Source of the DNA: Hyphomicrobium sp.
GTDB taxonomy: Bacteria; Pseudomonadota; Alphaproteobacteria; Rhizobiales; Hyphomicrobiaceae
Reading direction: 5' to 3'
NCBI RefSeq assembly: GCF_003987855.1
Contig: NZ_RXIZ01000007.1
Span: 340,424 to 404,423, forward strand
Length of the DNA stretch: 64,000 bases
Part shown: positions 40,353 through 48,878 of the stretch, one piece after another
How the letters are laid out: the number at the start of each line of letters is the position of its first letter
How positions within the stretch are numbered: position 1 is the stretch's first letter
Notes under the pieces: generated by a model
Databases searched by the model: none
Told to the model about the DNA's origin: nothing
Seen by the model: the letters and a program-made list of their open reading frames with translations, nothing else
Position numbers and translations under genes: made by a program

Positions 40353-40380
40353 AACGAAGAAGAGTTGCTAAGCATTTTCG
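40353..40380 (-). promoter_or_regulatory. Sulfur-regulon motif, copy A (peptide-cysTWAB operon)
   Basis: One of three copies of a 28-base element, 23/28 identical to copy B at 44861. On plus it contains AAGAAGAGTTGCTAAGC. It is 61 bases before the start of the small membrane peptide. A possible -10 CATAAT lies 19 bases beyond the motif on the gene strand, so the motif sits just upstream of or over the -35 position, as expected for a LysR activator site. Confidence 0.6.
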
Positions 40381-40415
40381 ATTTTGGAGGACGGGCGGGA
40401 GGGAGACCGGGGAAG

Positions 40416-41063
40416 TTAGGCCGGTCGACTGCGCGAATTGGCGCCATCGAACGCGGTGACAACGAGGAATGCCTTTGCGTCATCGCCGCCAGGATTGTTG
40501 AGGTGATGCGGCGCATCGGCGTTGAAGAGAATGGTATCGCCGTTGGCTAGGCGAACCGGAGCATCTTCGCCCACCGTCACGATAATTTCCCCCGACAGCA
40601 AGACTAGGCTCTTCTTGGTGCCCGCCGCCGAGGCTGCAAAGGCTTCCTCGTGGGCCGGACCAATAGTTACCTCGTAGATCTCGACGCTCTGAGGATCGCC
40701 CCATGGGAAAAGCGCGCGGCTCACGAAGCCGCCCTCGCCCGAGGTGACCGTGGTCGCCCGATCGCGCGGGACGATCACGGTTCCGCCTGTGCCAGGGTTG
40801 GAAATGAGGCTCGCGACCGAAACTCTCAGAGCCTCTGCAATGCGCCCGAGCAGATTGATCGTTGGCGCACTTTTGCCGGTCTCGATCTGCCCCAGCATGG
40901 CACGGCTGACGCCCGACAGGTGCGAAAGCTGTTCCAGCGACAGGCTGTGCTTTCTCCGCAGGTGCCGCAGATTCTCTCCGACGACGAGCGAAAGCTTCGT
41001 CGGAATACCATCCGCATGTTGGAAATTGGTGGTTTCTTCTTTCCTTGCCATTGCGATCGCCAT
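40416..41063 (-). CDS. XRE-family regulator with C-terminal cupin domain
   Basis: A 215-residue regulator. A helix-turn-helix of XRE type covers about residues 27-83 (LRRKHSLSLEQLSHLSGVSRAMLGQIETGKSAPTINLLGRIAEAL), and a cupin covers about 130-205 (ending near NADAPHHLNNPG). This architecture often controls amino acid, sulfur or polyamine metabolism with a small ligand bound in the cupin. ATG 41063 is chosen because it puts the gene 63 bases from the shared sulfur motif, as for sbp and cys; a GTG at 41075 is also possible. It lies between the cys operon and the porin gene, so a role in sulfur control is inferred. Confidence 0.85.
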   Translation of the reverse strand: MAIAMARKEETTNFQHADGIPTKLSLVVGENLRHLRRKHSLSLEQLSHLSGVSRAMLGQIETGKSAPTINLLGRIAEALRVSVASLISNPGTGGTVIVPRDRATTVTSGEGGFVSRALFPWGDPQSVEIYEVTIGPAHEEAFAASAAGTKKSLVLLSGEIIVTVGEDAPVRLANGDTILFNADAPHHLNNPGGDDAKAFLVVTAFDGANSRSRPA

Positions 41064-41125
41064 TGCACCGCTCACAGTTGTTTAAACCTCTGTGAATACG
41101 GATAGCCGAGCAACGATATCGGCGG

Positions 41126-41153
41126 AACAAAGAAGAAATGCTGAGCTTATGAG
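41126..41153 (-). promoter_or_regulatory. Sulfur-regulon motif, copy C (XRE-cupin gene)
   Basis: 25/28 identical to copy B at 44861, same orientation; its centre reads AAGAAGAAATGCTGAGCTTA on plus. It lies 63 bases before the XRE-cupin start codon. Confidence 0.6.
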
Positions 41154-41207
41154 CGAACTACGATGACCGCGAGCTTTGCTCAAGCGGCATACGCTTTTGG
41201 TGAAATG

Positions 41208-41263
41208 GCGAGAAGGAGGACTTAAAGTCCCTCTTCTCGCAGGAGTCTGACGGGAGCGTCAGA
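41208..41263 (-). terminator. Tandem hairpins after the porin gene
   Basis: On the minus strand past the porin stop, TCTGACG (41246-41252)/CGTCAGA (41257-41263) comes first. A longer stem follows with GCGAGAAG (41208-41215)/CTTCTCGC (41233-41240) and further inner pairing. Neither is followed by a good T-run. They probably end the porin transcript before the XRE-cupin promoter. Confidence 0.5.
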
Positions 41264-41295
41264 GTTCGTGGCTGCGGTCAGCAGCAATCTTCAGA

Positions 41296-42645
41296 TCAGA
41301 AGTTGATCTTCGCGCCGCCAACGACTTGCGAGAACGAAGACAGGTCCGGTGTCGCCCCGCTTCCAAGAACAACATCGCCATCGGCGTGCTGGTAGAGGAG
41401 ATAAAGGGTCGTTTCCGCAGCCTCGATATTCTGCGCAGCGCCTACAGCCCAGAATTTGACGTTCGCGCCCTGCGTTACAGTCGTTGCCGCGCCCGTGCTG
41501 CTGTTGATGCTCACGAACGAACCGGCGTCATCGCGACGATACTCACCGAAGAAGTTCGTCTTGCCGAGCGGCAGCCACTTCTTCTCGATACCGCCCTGGA
41601 TGAACCAGGTCTCGGAGTCTTTATCGAGGATTTTCGCAGCGACGGCAGCATTGTTCGATCCGTCGTGCTGATTGCCGTAGCCGCCGTAAGCGTAAAGCCC
41701 CGTCGGAACGTGCTGGATCTGAGCCGAAACGCCCCACCACTCGCAGTTCAAGGCATTGTCAGGCGACGAACCAGAACCGTGGCACGGCGTTGACGCGCCG
41801 TCGGTGCTCTGACCGTAACCGGCCCGACCATTGAAGGAGAAATCGCCGAACGTGTTCTTGTAGATGAGTGCGATATCCCAGATGTCGTCTTCGCCCCACG
41901 CCGTCGCGACGTTGAAGCCCGCGAACGTCGGCGAGTCGTAGCGCACGACGTTGCGGCGGCCATCGTCGCCCGGCGTCGAGTTATTGAAGCCGCGGAGGAT
42001 GTTGCCCCACGTCAGATTGTTGCCGACAGCCGCACCGCTCGTCGTCCTGAGGAAGAAGTTCTGAATGTAGTCGGGCGCACCCTCGGCGTCGTAGAAGTTA
42101 CGCGTGAGGGTCGTGTCCGCATCGTCGAGCAAGTGGTAGGTCGCGGTGGCATCCTGGCCAACCGAGACTTTGCCGTAGGTGTTGCTCTTCACGAACCAGC
42201 TGCTTTTGCGGACTACGAGGGTGTTGGCCGTCGTATTGCCGTTGTTCAGCGAACCGTCAGGACTGTCCTGATTCCATCGCGCGGCGTTCGCGCCCCAAAC
42301 GCCGATTTCGAGCGTGTAGCCAGCCGACCAGTCTTTGTCGATCTTCGCCTCGCCGACGAAGCGGAAGCGCGATTGCTCAACCGGGTTGGTGCCGACGTAG
42401 GTGTTGCTCTCGTGGCCGTCGTCCCACCACATGACGCTTTCGTTGACCCAACCAGAAACGGTCAGGCTGACCTTGCGATTGCCCTTGCGCGCCGTGGTTG
42501 CCTCGAGTTCTGCAACGCGCTCTTCCAAATCCGCGCAGCAGTCCCCGCCGAGGTCCGCAGCGGCTGCGGGCATCGCCCAGCCCCCAATCAAAAGCGCGGC
42601 CGCACCGTACCGCCACGCGTTCTTACTTCCCCACACCGGCTTCAT
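41296..42645 (-). CDS. Outer membrane porin, probably sulfur-related
   Basis: A 449-residue outer membrane protein with signal peptide (MPAAAA-DLGG), a short N-terminal coiled coil (DLEERVAELEATTARKGNRK) as seen in periplasmic ends of alphaproteobacterial porins, and alternating beta strands such as VSLTVSGWVNESVMWW and FRFVGEAKIDKDWSAGYTLEIG. It ends in Phe (VVGGAKINF), the outer-membrane assembly signal. It lies between sulfate transport genes, so it may admit sulfate or sulfonates, but it has no clear copy of the sulfur motif upstream. Mature Cys-Cys near the N-terminus (DCCADL) is unusual for a porin. Confidence 0.88.
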   Translation of the reverse strand: MKPVWGSKNAWRYGAAALLIGGWAMPAAAADLGGDCCADLEERVAELEATTARKGNRKVSLTVSGWVNESVMWWDDGHESNTYVGTNPVEQSRFRFVGEAKIDKDWSAGYTLEIGVWGANAARWNQDSPDGSLNNGNTTANTLVVRKSSWFVKSNTYGKVSVGQDATATYHLLDDADTTLTRNFYDAEGAPDYIQNFFLRTTSGAAVGNNLTWGNILRGFNNSTPGDDGRRNVVRYDSPTFAGFNVATAWGEDDIWDIALIYKNTFGDFSFNGRAGYGQSTDGASTPCHGSGSSPDNALNCEWWGVSAQIQHVPTGLYAYGGYGNQHDGSNNAAVAAKILDKDSETWFIQGGIEKKWLPLGKTNFFGEYRRDDAGSFVSINSSTGAATTVTQGANVKFWAVGAAQNIEAAETTLYLLYQHADGDVVLGSGATPDLSSFSQVVGGAKINF

Positions 42646-42767
42646 TTGACTTCAGACCCCCGTCTGTTTGGACAGATTTCGCTTCTGCCTAGCGCTTTGA
42701 TTTCCATCACTTTCTCTGGAACCCTAGAGCGGTGTCAATTGCTCAAGGAACCCATTACACTTTTCTG

Positions 42768-43505
42768 TCATAGCGGAGTGGCTACGTTGCCACCTGCCAT
42801 AGCGGAGTCCGGAGCGTGTACGACCCAGCCCGCCGAACGCAGCAGTGACGCAGCGCGACCGAGGTCTGACCCTTCTCCAATTGTCGACGCACGTGAAAGC
42901 GAGTGCCTTCTCCGGGCCAGCCAATGCCGCCGAACAGGCTGCGTCTGCGATAGACTCAGCGCGGCAAGGCGTTCTGCCGCTCTACGAATTTCCGCTGCGC
43001 GATGCAGCCGCTCAAGAAGCGACAGCGCTTCCGGCCACGGTCCGAATCCAGCTTCAGAGTTGACGTGGCCAGCGGCTCCGAGGTTGATGAAATCCGCGCC
43101 CCACAGCCGCGCCCACCGCTCTGCGGATTGCAGAGACATCCAAGGATCGTTCGTGCTTGCGACAAGAATCACGGGAAAGCCCAAGTGGTTGGTCGGAAGG
43201 AATTCCGCCACTCCAAAGCGCTCCGGATCGGCTGGAGCAACAAGCAACGCGCCGCTGATTCGATTTGAATGATCGCTCGCCGCCTGCACGGCCGCAAGGG
43301 CACCGAAGGAATGAGCCGCGATAAAGGTAGGTCCCTCGGCTTGTACGATCTCCCGGCGTATGCGGCTGGACCAATCTGGGAGGTGCGGATCGTTCCAATC
43401 GCGCTGCGTCACGCGAATGCTGCCCGGGACGCGATGTTCCAGCCAGGTTTGCCAGTGGGTCGGTCCGCTGGATCTCAATCCCGGCACGATCAATGTTGTC
43501 GACAT
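42768..43505 (-). CDS. RBBP9/YdeN-family alpha/beta hydrolase with C-terminal tail
   Basis: A 245-residue serine hydrolase. Its first 170 residues are the compact RBBP9 fold: IVPGLRSSGPTHWQTWLE at the N-terminus, nucleophile Ser in AHSFGALA, Asp in STNDPW, His in AAGHVNSEAGFGPWPEA. The substrate is unknown. RBBP9 proteins are usually 170-190 residues; here some 70 Arg/Ala/Ser-rich residues follow without recognisable fold, which may be a real tail or read-through of a former stop. It stands between the porin and sbp genes on the same strand, which suggests a role under sulfur limitation. Confidence 0.82.
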   Translation of the reverse strand: MSTTLIVPGLRSSGPTHWQTWLEHRVPGSIRVTQRDWNDPHLPDWSSRIRREIVQAEGPTFIAAHSFGALAAVQAASDHSNRISGALLVAPADPERFGVAEFLPTNHLGFPVILVASTNDPWMSLQSAERWARLWGADFINLGAAGHVNSEAGFGPWPEALSLLERLHRAAEIRRAAERLAALSLSQTQPVRRHWLARRRHSLSRASTIGEGSDLGRAASLLRSAGWVVHAPDSAMAGGNVATPL

Positions 43506-43762
43506 GGAATTGTCCTTCGAATGGTGAACCTTAAGAGGAGCTTCTGTCTGCGGGCCTCTGCTGCCGCGCCGACTTCCGTTTGGAGACGCGCCTCAACAAC
43601 AGGTCCTGCGGATGGACGTTCGGATCCACATCGCTTGATTCCATGACATCAAAGGGAGCTTGATTAGCCGCTTCGCACATCGCCCCATCGGGCGCCGGGA
43701 GGATTGGAGGAGCTTTCCGGCACCAGACAGAGCGACGCGCGAGTTCTTTTTGAGCCGAGCTA
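43506..43762. other. Gap between sbp and hydrolase genes
   Basis: No confident gene. A minus-strand frame ending at 43531 could encode about 49 residues (MCEAANQAPFDVMESSDV at its start) but has no ribosome site or known domain. No clear terminator after sbp was seen. Confidence 0.3.
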
Positions 43763-44797
43763 TCAGCTCTTGTTGCCCGGCGTGTAGATCTGGTCGAATA
43801 CGCCGCCATCTGCAAAGTGCTTGGCTTGCGCTTTCGTCCAGCCGCCGAACAACTCGTCGATCGTGAAGGTCTTCACGGGGCCGAACTGGCTCGCGTATTT
43901 GGCAGCGATCTTCTCGTCGCGCGGACGATAGTAGTTCTTCGCCGCGATCTCCTGACCTTCTTCGCTGTAGAGATGCTTCAGATATTCCTCGGCAACCGCA
44001 CGAGTGCCGCGCTTATCGACGACTTTGTCGACGACGGCGACGCTGGGCTCAGCCAGGATGGAGATCGAAGGCGTCACGATCTCGAACTTGTCGGGGCCGA
44101 GTTCCTTGAGCGAAAGATAGGCCTCGTTTTCCCAGGCGATCAGCACGTCGCCAATGCCACGTTCGACGAAAGTCGTGGTCGAGCCGCGTGCGCCGGAATC
44201 AAGAACCTTGGTGTTCTTGTAGATCTTGCTGACAAAATCCTTCGCCGTGTCTTCGCTGCCGCCGGGCTGCTTCAGGGCATAGCCCCAGGCAGCGAGATAG
44301 TTCCAGCGGGCGCCGCCTGATGTCTTCGGATTTGGCGTCACGACCTCAACGCCCTGCTTCGTCAGGTCCGGCCAATCCTTGATACCCTTGGGATTACCCT
44401 TGCGCACCAGGAACACGATCGTCGAGGTATAAGGCGCCGAGTTATCGGGAAGGCGCTTGATCCAGTCCGCATGAACGAGATCGCCGTTCTTATGGAGAGC
44501 GTCGACGTCTGCCGCGAGCGCGAGCGTCACGACATCGGCATCGATGCCGTCGATCACGGATCGCGCCTGCTTGCCGGAGCCGCCGTGCGATTGCTTGATC
44601 GCGACGTTGTCGCCGGTCTTCTCTTTCCAGTACTTGGCGAAAGCCTGATTGTAAGCCTGGTAGAGCTCGCGCGTCGGATCGTAAGAGACATTGAGCAGCG
44701 TGATGTCGTTGGCCGATGCGAGACCAGCAAATCCGACCAGACCCAAGCCCAGCGCGGCGCCAATTGCCGATCTGCGCGTCAGATTCGTGAGTGACAT
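43763..44797 (-). CDS. sbp: Periplasmic sulfate-binding protein
   Basis: A 344-residue substrate-binding protein of the CysP/Sbp family that delivers sulfate to CysTWA. The export signal contains a twin Arg ([23 protein letters not shown]), possibly Tat-type. The mature part begins with [17 protein letters not shown] and has [15 protein letters not shown] and [20 protein letters not shown], the anion-binding loops. AGAGG lies seven bases before ATG 44797; the 44812 start adds five residues. It is 3.4 kb from the permease genes but shares their 28-base upstream motif, 64 bases before the ATG. Confidence 0.96.
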   Translation of the reverse strand: MSLTNLTRRSAIGAALGLGLVGFAGLASANDITLLNVSYDPTRELYQAYNQAFAKYWKEKTGDNVAIKQSHGGSGKQARSVIDGIDADVVTLALAADVDALHKNGDLVHADWIKRLPDNSAPYTSTIVFLVRKGNPKGIKDWPDLTKQGVEVVTPNPKTSGGARWNYLAAWGYALKQPGGSEDTAKDFVSKIYKNTKVLDSGARGSTTTFVERGIGDVLIAWENEAYLSLKELGPDKFEIVTPSISILAEPSVAVVDKVVDKRGTRAVAEEYLKHLYSEEGQEIAAKNYYRPRDEKIAAKYASQFGPVKTFTIDELFGGWTKAQAKHFADGGVFDQIYTPGNKS

Positions 44798-44860
44798 GGG
44801 TAATCCTCTCAAGTGTGCGTTAACCTGAGAGCGAACCTATCGGCGTCCCCCGCCTCTACG

Positions 44861-44888
44861 AACGAAGAAGAATTGCTGAGCTTATTAG
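44861..44888 (-). promoter_or_regulatory. Sulfur-regulon motif, copy B (sbp)
   Basis: Reference copy of the 28-base element; its core on plus is AAGAAGAATTGCTGAGCTTA. It lies 64 bases before sbp. Copies A and C match at 23 and 25 of 28 positions with nearly identical spacing to their start codons. Confidence 0.62.
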
Positions 44889-44998
44889 ACGCCGGCAGCG
44901 TAAGAACGTCCGCGTTGCGAATCCCGCAGACGATAGAAAAAACCACACTCTAAACTCTGCCTGGTAGGATTTAACAACTCAAGCCTCCCATCATCGAG

Positions 44999-45571
44999 CT
45001 ACTCTTTGCGTGGCGCCACCGTGTCGGCGATCAGGGTATAACCTGCATCGGCTAGTCCCGTAGAGGCGACGGTTGTATTGATCTTGCCGGTAACCGTGAC
45101 CGGATCGAACTGTCCGCCCACCTCGAATCCCTTGTCGGTCTTGACGTAGATGATCTGGTTGGCGGGCGGCGGCGGCACATGGATGCACGCTCCGACGAAG
45201 GGCACGAGAAGAAACTCCTTTACCGTCGTCGACTCGAAATCGAGCGGAACAACATAGCCGCCGATCGACACGTTCTGTCCGTTCAACTCCGCCACGATGG
45301 CAGGTGGCCGATCATCGCCCGGCTGATGCCGCTTGATCGACATGAACTTCCCCTCCGGCAACGGCGGAGGTGGCGGGCCCGCGTCGGACAACGGCACCGA
45401 TCCGCCAAAGAACGTCTTCGATTTCATGATCGTGTTTGAGGGCATCGTCTTCGGAATGAGATCGGCCCACTTCAGTTGTCTTGGCGCGTCGGCCGAAACC
45501 AGGGAGGTGAGCCCCACCAGAAGCGCGAGGGACACTAGGCCCCTCAGCAGGACAGCGATATTGAGCGGCAT
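44999..45571 (-). CDS. DUF3299 exported protein of an ABC/FtsX cluster
   Basis: A 190-residue exported protein with signal sequence (LLRGLVSLALLVGLTSLVSA) and a DUF3299 domain: ELNGQNVSIGGYVVPLDFESTTVKEFLLVPFVGACIHVPPPPANQIIYV. The conserved GACIHVPPPPANQ may hold a metal ligand (Cys, His). Strong GGAGG stands five bases before ATG 45571; the longer frame to 45703 is rejected. It follows the FtsX-like permease by 23 bases and so is the last gene of the DUF2796-ATPase-permease operon. The function is unknown, probably periplasmic partner of the transporter. Confidence 0.85.
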   Translation of the reverse strand: MPLNIAVLLRGLVSLALLVGLTSLVSADAPRQLKWADLIPKTMPSNTIMKSKTFFGGSVPLSDAGPPPPPLPEGKFMSIKRHQPGDDRPPAIVAELNGQNVSIGGYVVPLDFESTTVKEFLLVPFVGACIHVPPPPANQIIYVKTDKGFEVGGQFDPVTVTGKINTTVASTGLADAGYTLIADTVAPRKE

Positions 45572-45594
45572 GTTCGCCTCCCTCGTATTGTAGT

Positions 45595-46854
45595 TCAAAT
45601 CCTGACCATCATGCCGTCGGCAAGCGATAGCCGATACGCACGCAGCGCCGGTAGCAACCCAGCGAGAAAACCAGCCCCAACGATCGACGCGAGCTTCACC
45701 CATTCGTCAGGTCGCAGTGGATCAATCGCAAGGCTCAAACCGTAGGTCCGGTCGATATAAGGTTGAGCAAGCCATAACCCCGCATAAAGACCAACCGTCC
45801 CAACCACAACGCCTGCAAGCGTCAGCAATCCGCCTTCCGCCGCCAACAGTCCAAGGACTGTCGCTGGCGTTGCCCCAACCGAGCGGAGAATTGCCATTTC
45901 GCGGCGCCGTTCATTGAGCGTGGTCAGAATCATCGTCACCATACCAAGAAGAGCGGTAGCGACGACCATCGCCGATACGACCGAAAGCGCTGTCTCGGCC
46001 GTTCCGACAAGTCCCCATAGCTCTTGCAGCGCCACGCCCGGCATGATCGCCGAGAGCGGCTCTTCCTGATAATCGTTGATGCGCCGTTGTACTTTGAACG
46101 TCGCGAGCTTGGACTTCAGACCGACCATCGCAGCAGTGATGGCGCGCGGCGTGAGATCCATCTTGCGGACTTGATCGGCGGACACACTCTCACCCGGAAC
46201 CGGCGCGCCATTCTGCCAATCGATGTGAATGGCTTCGATCGCTTCCAGACTGACATGCACCGTGCGATCGATCGGCGTACCCGTTTTCGCTAGGATTCCC
46301 GCAACGCGAAACGGCTTGTCGGCATGTTCAACGAAGGAGATGGAGCCGACGCCGTGCGCGACGATGATCTTATCTCCAACCTTGTATCCCAGCTGCTGGG
46401 CAACATCCGAGCCGATAACCGCATCGAACAGGTCCTTGAACGGACCACCCGAGGCAAAGCTCATGCTTTGGCCATGCCGGAACTTGTAGTGCGTGAAGTA
46501 GTCGGCATTCGTACCAAGTACCCGAAAGCCGTGATGACTGTCTCCCAATGACAGCGGAACGATCCATGCCACCTCCGGCATGCTCGCAATGTCCTGATAG
46601 CTCTTCCAGGTCACGTTATTTGTGGCATTGCCGATGCGGAACACCGAATAGAGCAACAAGTTGAGGCTGCCGCTTCGAGCACCGACGATCAAGTCCGTTC
46701 CCGAAATAGTATCGGCAAAACTTTCTCTCGCTCCGGTTCGGACTTTTTCGACGCCAAGAAGCAGCATGACGCTCATCGCGATGGCAAGCACGGTGAGCAC
46801 CGCAGTCACCCAGCGGTTGAGCAACGACTGAAGCGCGAGACGCACGATCATCAT
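45595..46854 (-). CDS. FtsX/MacB-like ABC transporter permease
   Basis: A 419-residue membrane protein with one N-terminal helix (about 13-33), a large periplasmic MacB-type core domain (about 40-280) and three C-terminal helices (about 295-315, 343-365, 385-405). [23 protein letters not shown] is the conserved cytoplasmic coupling segment of the FtsX domain. Such permeases move lipids, peptides or metal chaperones and do not follow the importer fold. Its ATG overlaps the ATPase stop by four bases. It is part of the DUF2946-DUF2796-ATPase-permease-DUF3299 group. Confidence 0.92.
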   Translation of the reverse strand: MMIVRLALQSLLNRWVTAVLTVLAIAMSVMLLLGVEKVRTGARESFADTISGTDLIVGARSGSLNLLLYSVFRIGNATNNVTWKSYQDIASMPEVAWIVPLSLGDSHHGFRVLGTNADYFTHYKFRHGQSMSFASGGPFKDLFDAVIGSDVAQQLGYKVGDKIIVAHGVGSISFVEHADKPFRVAGILAKTGTPIDRTVHVSLEAIEAIHIDWQNGAPVPGESVSADQVRKMDLTPRAITAAMVGLKSKLATFKVQRRINDYQEEPLSAIMPGVALQELWGLVGTAETALSVVSAMVVATALLGMVTMILTTLNERRREMAILRSVGATPATVLGLLAAEGGLLTLAGVVVGTVGLYAGLWLAQPYIDRTYGLSLAIDPLRPDEWVKLASIVGAGFLAGLLPALRAYRLSLADGMMVRI

Positions 46855-47615
46855 GACAGCGCTCCCCGCTTTGATAGTGCAATGTCCTGCAGACGTACCG
46901 TGCGATCGAAATGCGGGGCGAGGCCCTCATCGTGACTGACCATGATGACGCTCGCGCTCACTTCCTCGCTCTGCGAGAAGAGAAGCTTCAGGAACGCGCC
47001 TTCCGTATTGCGATCAAGCGCCGAGGTCGGCTCGTCCGCAACGATGATTTTCGGCGCGCCGATCAACGCACGAGCCGCCGCGACACGCTGTTGTTGGCCC
47101 ACACTCAAACTCGAAGCGCGGCTCTCGGCAATCACCGTTGAGTCGAGATCCAGGGCTGAGAGCAACCGCTTTGCCACATCCTCGATGGGTCCCTCGCGGA
47201 GCGCCCGCTCGCGGCGCTTCGTCGAGAAGCGCAAAGGCAACAGGACATTGTCGATGAGCGACGCATAAGGCAGCAGATTGAACATCTGGAAAATGATGCC
47301 GAAGTGATCGACGCGAAAGCGATCGCGCGCCGCCCCGCTCAACTTCGCCATATCAAGTCCTGCGACTTCTATTCGTCCGCGATCCGGAACGACGATGCCT
47401 GCCAACAAACTGAGAAACGTGCTCTTGCCGCTGCCCGAAGGACCAAGCAGCAAAAGCTTCTCACCGCGCTGGAGCTCGAAGCTCTCGATGGTGAGAGTGA
47501 AGGGCGACGGCCCGGGCCACGTGTAATGAACGTCGGCGAACGAAACCGCATCGAGAGGGCGAACGCCCTCTCTCTGGGTCATGGCGGATGCCGCCACGAG
47601 TTCGTTCATGATCAC
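46851..47615 (-). CDS. ABC transporter ATPase (MacB/LolD class)
   Basis: A 254-residue ATPase: Walker [10 protein letters not shown], signature [18 protein letters not shown], Walker [13 protein letters not shown], switch SHDEG. It is closest to the LolD/MacB group that pairs with FtsX-like permeases. The signature has SLSVGQQQR in place of LSGGEQQR, a mild departure. It overlaps the DUF2796 gene upstream and the permease gene downstream by four bases each (ATGA), so the three are translated together. Confidence 0.93.
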   Translation of the reverse strand: MIMNELVAASAMTQREGVRPLDAVSFADVHYTWPGPSPFTLTIESFELQRGEKLLLLGPSGSGKSTFLSLLAGIVVPDRGRIEVAGLDMAKLSGAARDRFRVDHFGIIFQMFNLLPYASLIDNVLLPLRFSTKRRERALREGPIEDVAKRLLSALDLDSTVIAESRASSLSVGQQQRVAAARALIGAPKIIVADEPTSALDRNTEGAFLKLLFSQSEEVSASVIMVSHDEGLAPHFDRTVRLQDIALSKRGALS

Positions 47616-48181
47616 ATCACGCCGGTAAGATCGAGCGTCGGCTTCTCGCGCGTCATTTGCGCCTGCGTCTGCCCTTTCGAGGTCGTGACGTTGACGTTCA
47701 GAAGTTGACCGCCAGCAAAGTCACTGAAGTACGCCGTCTTCATACCGGTGATGTTTTCGGGCGCCTCGCAGGTAATCGTGTAAGTGGCATGGAATTCCGA
47801 GTGCTGCGGCTCGCCTGGCTTGTCGTCATCGTCGTCTTTTTCACCCGGCTGGTGCGTTTCCTTGCGGCTTTCGACGTTGGCCGTTTCCGTCTTGCACTTC
47901 GCTGCTGCCGGCAGCTGGAACACGTTGAGCACGTCGGCAAGCTTTCCTTTTGCTTTTTCGACGGCAGCTTTCTGATCGTCGGTCGTCGCGACGTGCTCGA
48001 AGCCAACGATGTCCATGCCCGGCGACACGAGTTCCATCTCAATCTTCTTGCCTTCGATCGCGATGTCGAGCGTGCCCTGACCGTGGACATGGGGCCCGAG
48101 GTGACGGTGCTCGGCTTGTTCTGCAAGTGCGGGAAACGCGGCGAGGATCGCCAGGGAAGCGATTACGGTCTTGGTATTCAT
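47612..48181 (-). CDS. DUF2796 His/acid-rich exported protein, possibly ZrgA-like
   Basis: A 189-residue periplasmic protein with signal peptide (ending ALAEQ) and a His motif [13 protein letters not shown] directly after it, then DUF2796, with an acidic stretch [11 protein letters not shown] between residues about 110 and 130. ZrgA of Vibrio, a zinc-regulated protein next to an ABC transporter, is of this family, and the His and Asp clusters suggest metal binding. GGAG lies eight bases before ATG 48181; the longer frame to 48301 is rejected. No Zur box was recognised. Confidence 0.82.
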   Translation of the reverse strand: MNTKTVIASLAILAAFPALAEQAEHRHLGPHVHGQGTLDIAIEGKKIEMELVSPGMDIVGFEHVATTDDQKAAVEKAKGKLADVLNVFQLPAAAKCKTETANVESRKETHQPGEKDDDDDKPGEPQHSEFHATYTITCEAPENITGMKTAYFSDFAGGQLLNVNVTTSKGQTQAQMTREKPTLDLTGVM

Positions 48182-48324
48182 GATGATTGCTCCAATAGGT
48201 GACGCGTTGCTGCACGTCATGCGTGCGCGACGCCGAGTGTTGAAAGCCGCGGCATCTGAAGCCGGACGGCCTGATCGGAATTTCAGGAAAGGGGCAAACA
48301 CGACCTCGGTCGCGCAGCCAGTTG

Positions 48325-48693
48325 TCAGCCGACGGAACCAGCGGGCGGGCCACGCGCCCTCGCCATGTAGCTATAGGCCAGTCGCAGCGGCACGGGCTCG
48401 AACGTTCGCAGCCGAACACCCGCTGTTTCAGTAGGGGCCGGCATGGTAAAGATTGCAGGCGTCAGCGACGTCGCAGCAATTGCGGTCGCCCAGCAGAGCG
48501 CGCAGCCGTCTTGATCATGAAGAGGGGGGCAAGATTTTCCGTCACTTGGACGGCACATCCCGGCCGTGAGGGCCCGGGATTCGATGCCCGCGCCGCGTGA
48601 GACATGATGATGAAAATCCGCAACACCGATCTGCACGGCGAACGCGAACAGCGTCAGCCAAAGCAATCTCAGCCGGATCCGTGAGACAGTCAT
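48325..48693 (-). CDS. DUF2946-like small membrane/periplasmic protein
   Basis: 122 residues with an N-terminal hydrophobic segment (about 9-26) followed by FHHHVS, and a Cys-rich part CPPLHDQDGCALCW near residues 55-70, reminiscent of DUF2946 proteins that occur in copper and zinc gene clusters. The C-terminal third is Pro/Arg-rich. GGGG lies just before the ATG. It is 143 bases upstream of the DUF2796 gene on the same strand and probably starts that metal-linked unit. Identity as DUF2946 is tentative. Confidence 0.6.
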   Translation of the reverse strand: MTVSRIRLRLLWLTLFAFAVQIGVADFHHHVSRGAGIESRALTAGMCRPSDGKSCPPLHDQDGCALCWATAIAATSLTPAIFTMPAPTETAGVRLRTFEPVPLRLAYSYMARARGPPAGSVG

Positions 48694-48878
48694 GGGTCCC
48701 CTACTGTCATGTCCCTGGTCAGCAATCGACTGATCTTATGTCACAATCGTGGCGGTCAGGTCGACCATGGCCTAGTTCAGAGAGGCTAGATGCCGAGTGA
48801 AGCTGGTACTACGTGCCGGAACCTTTGGCTGACTTATGCATTTCATGTGCCGGCGGATTCTGGCGGCGCCGCTACGAT

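Noticed and set aside
42646-42767. Fourth copy of the sulfur motif before the porin gene
   Set aside because: Only a weak, gapped resemblance around 42680-42705; fewer matches than chance would require for a confident call.
42133-43272. Plus-strand 379-codon open frame
   Set aside because: It is antisense to the N-terminal part of the porin gene and to the RBBP9 hydrolase gene, has no known domain, and is Arg/Ala-rich as expected of a shadow frame in GC-rich DNA.
43531-43680. Possible 49-residue small gene after sbp
   Set aside because: No ribosome site, no domain, no regulated promoter; kept only as part of the gap description.
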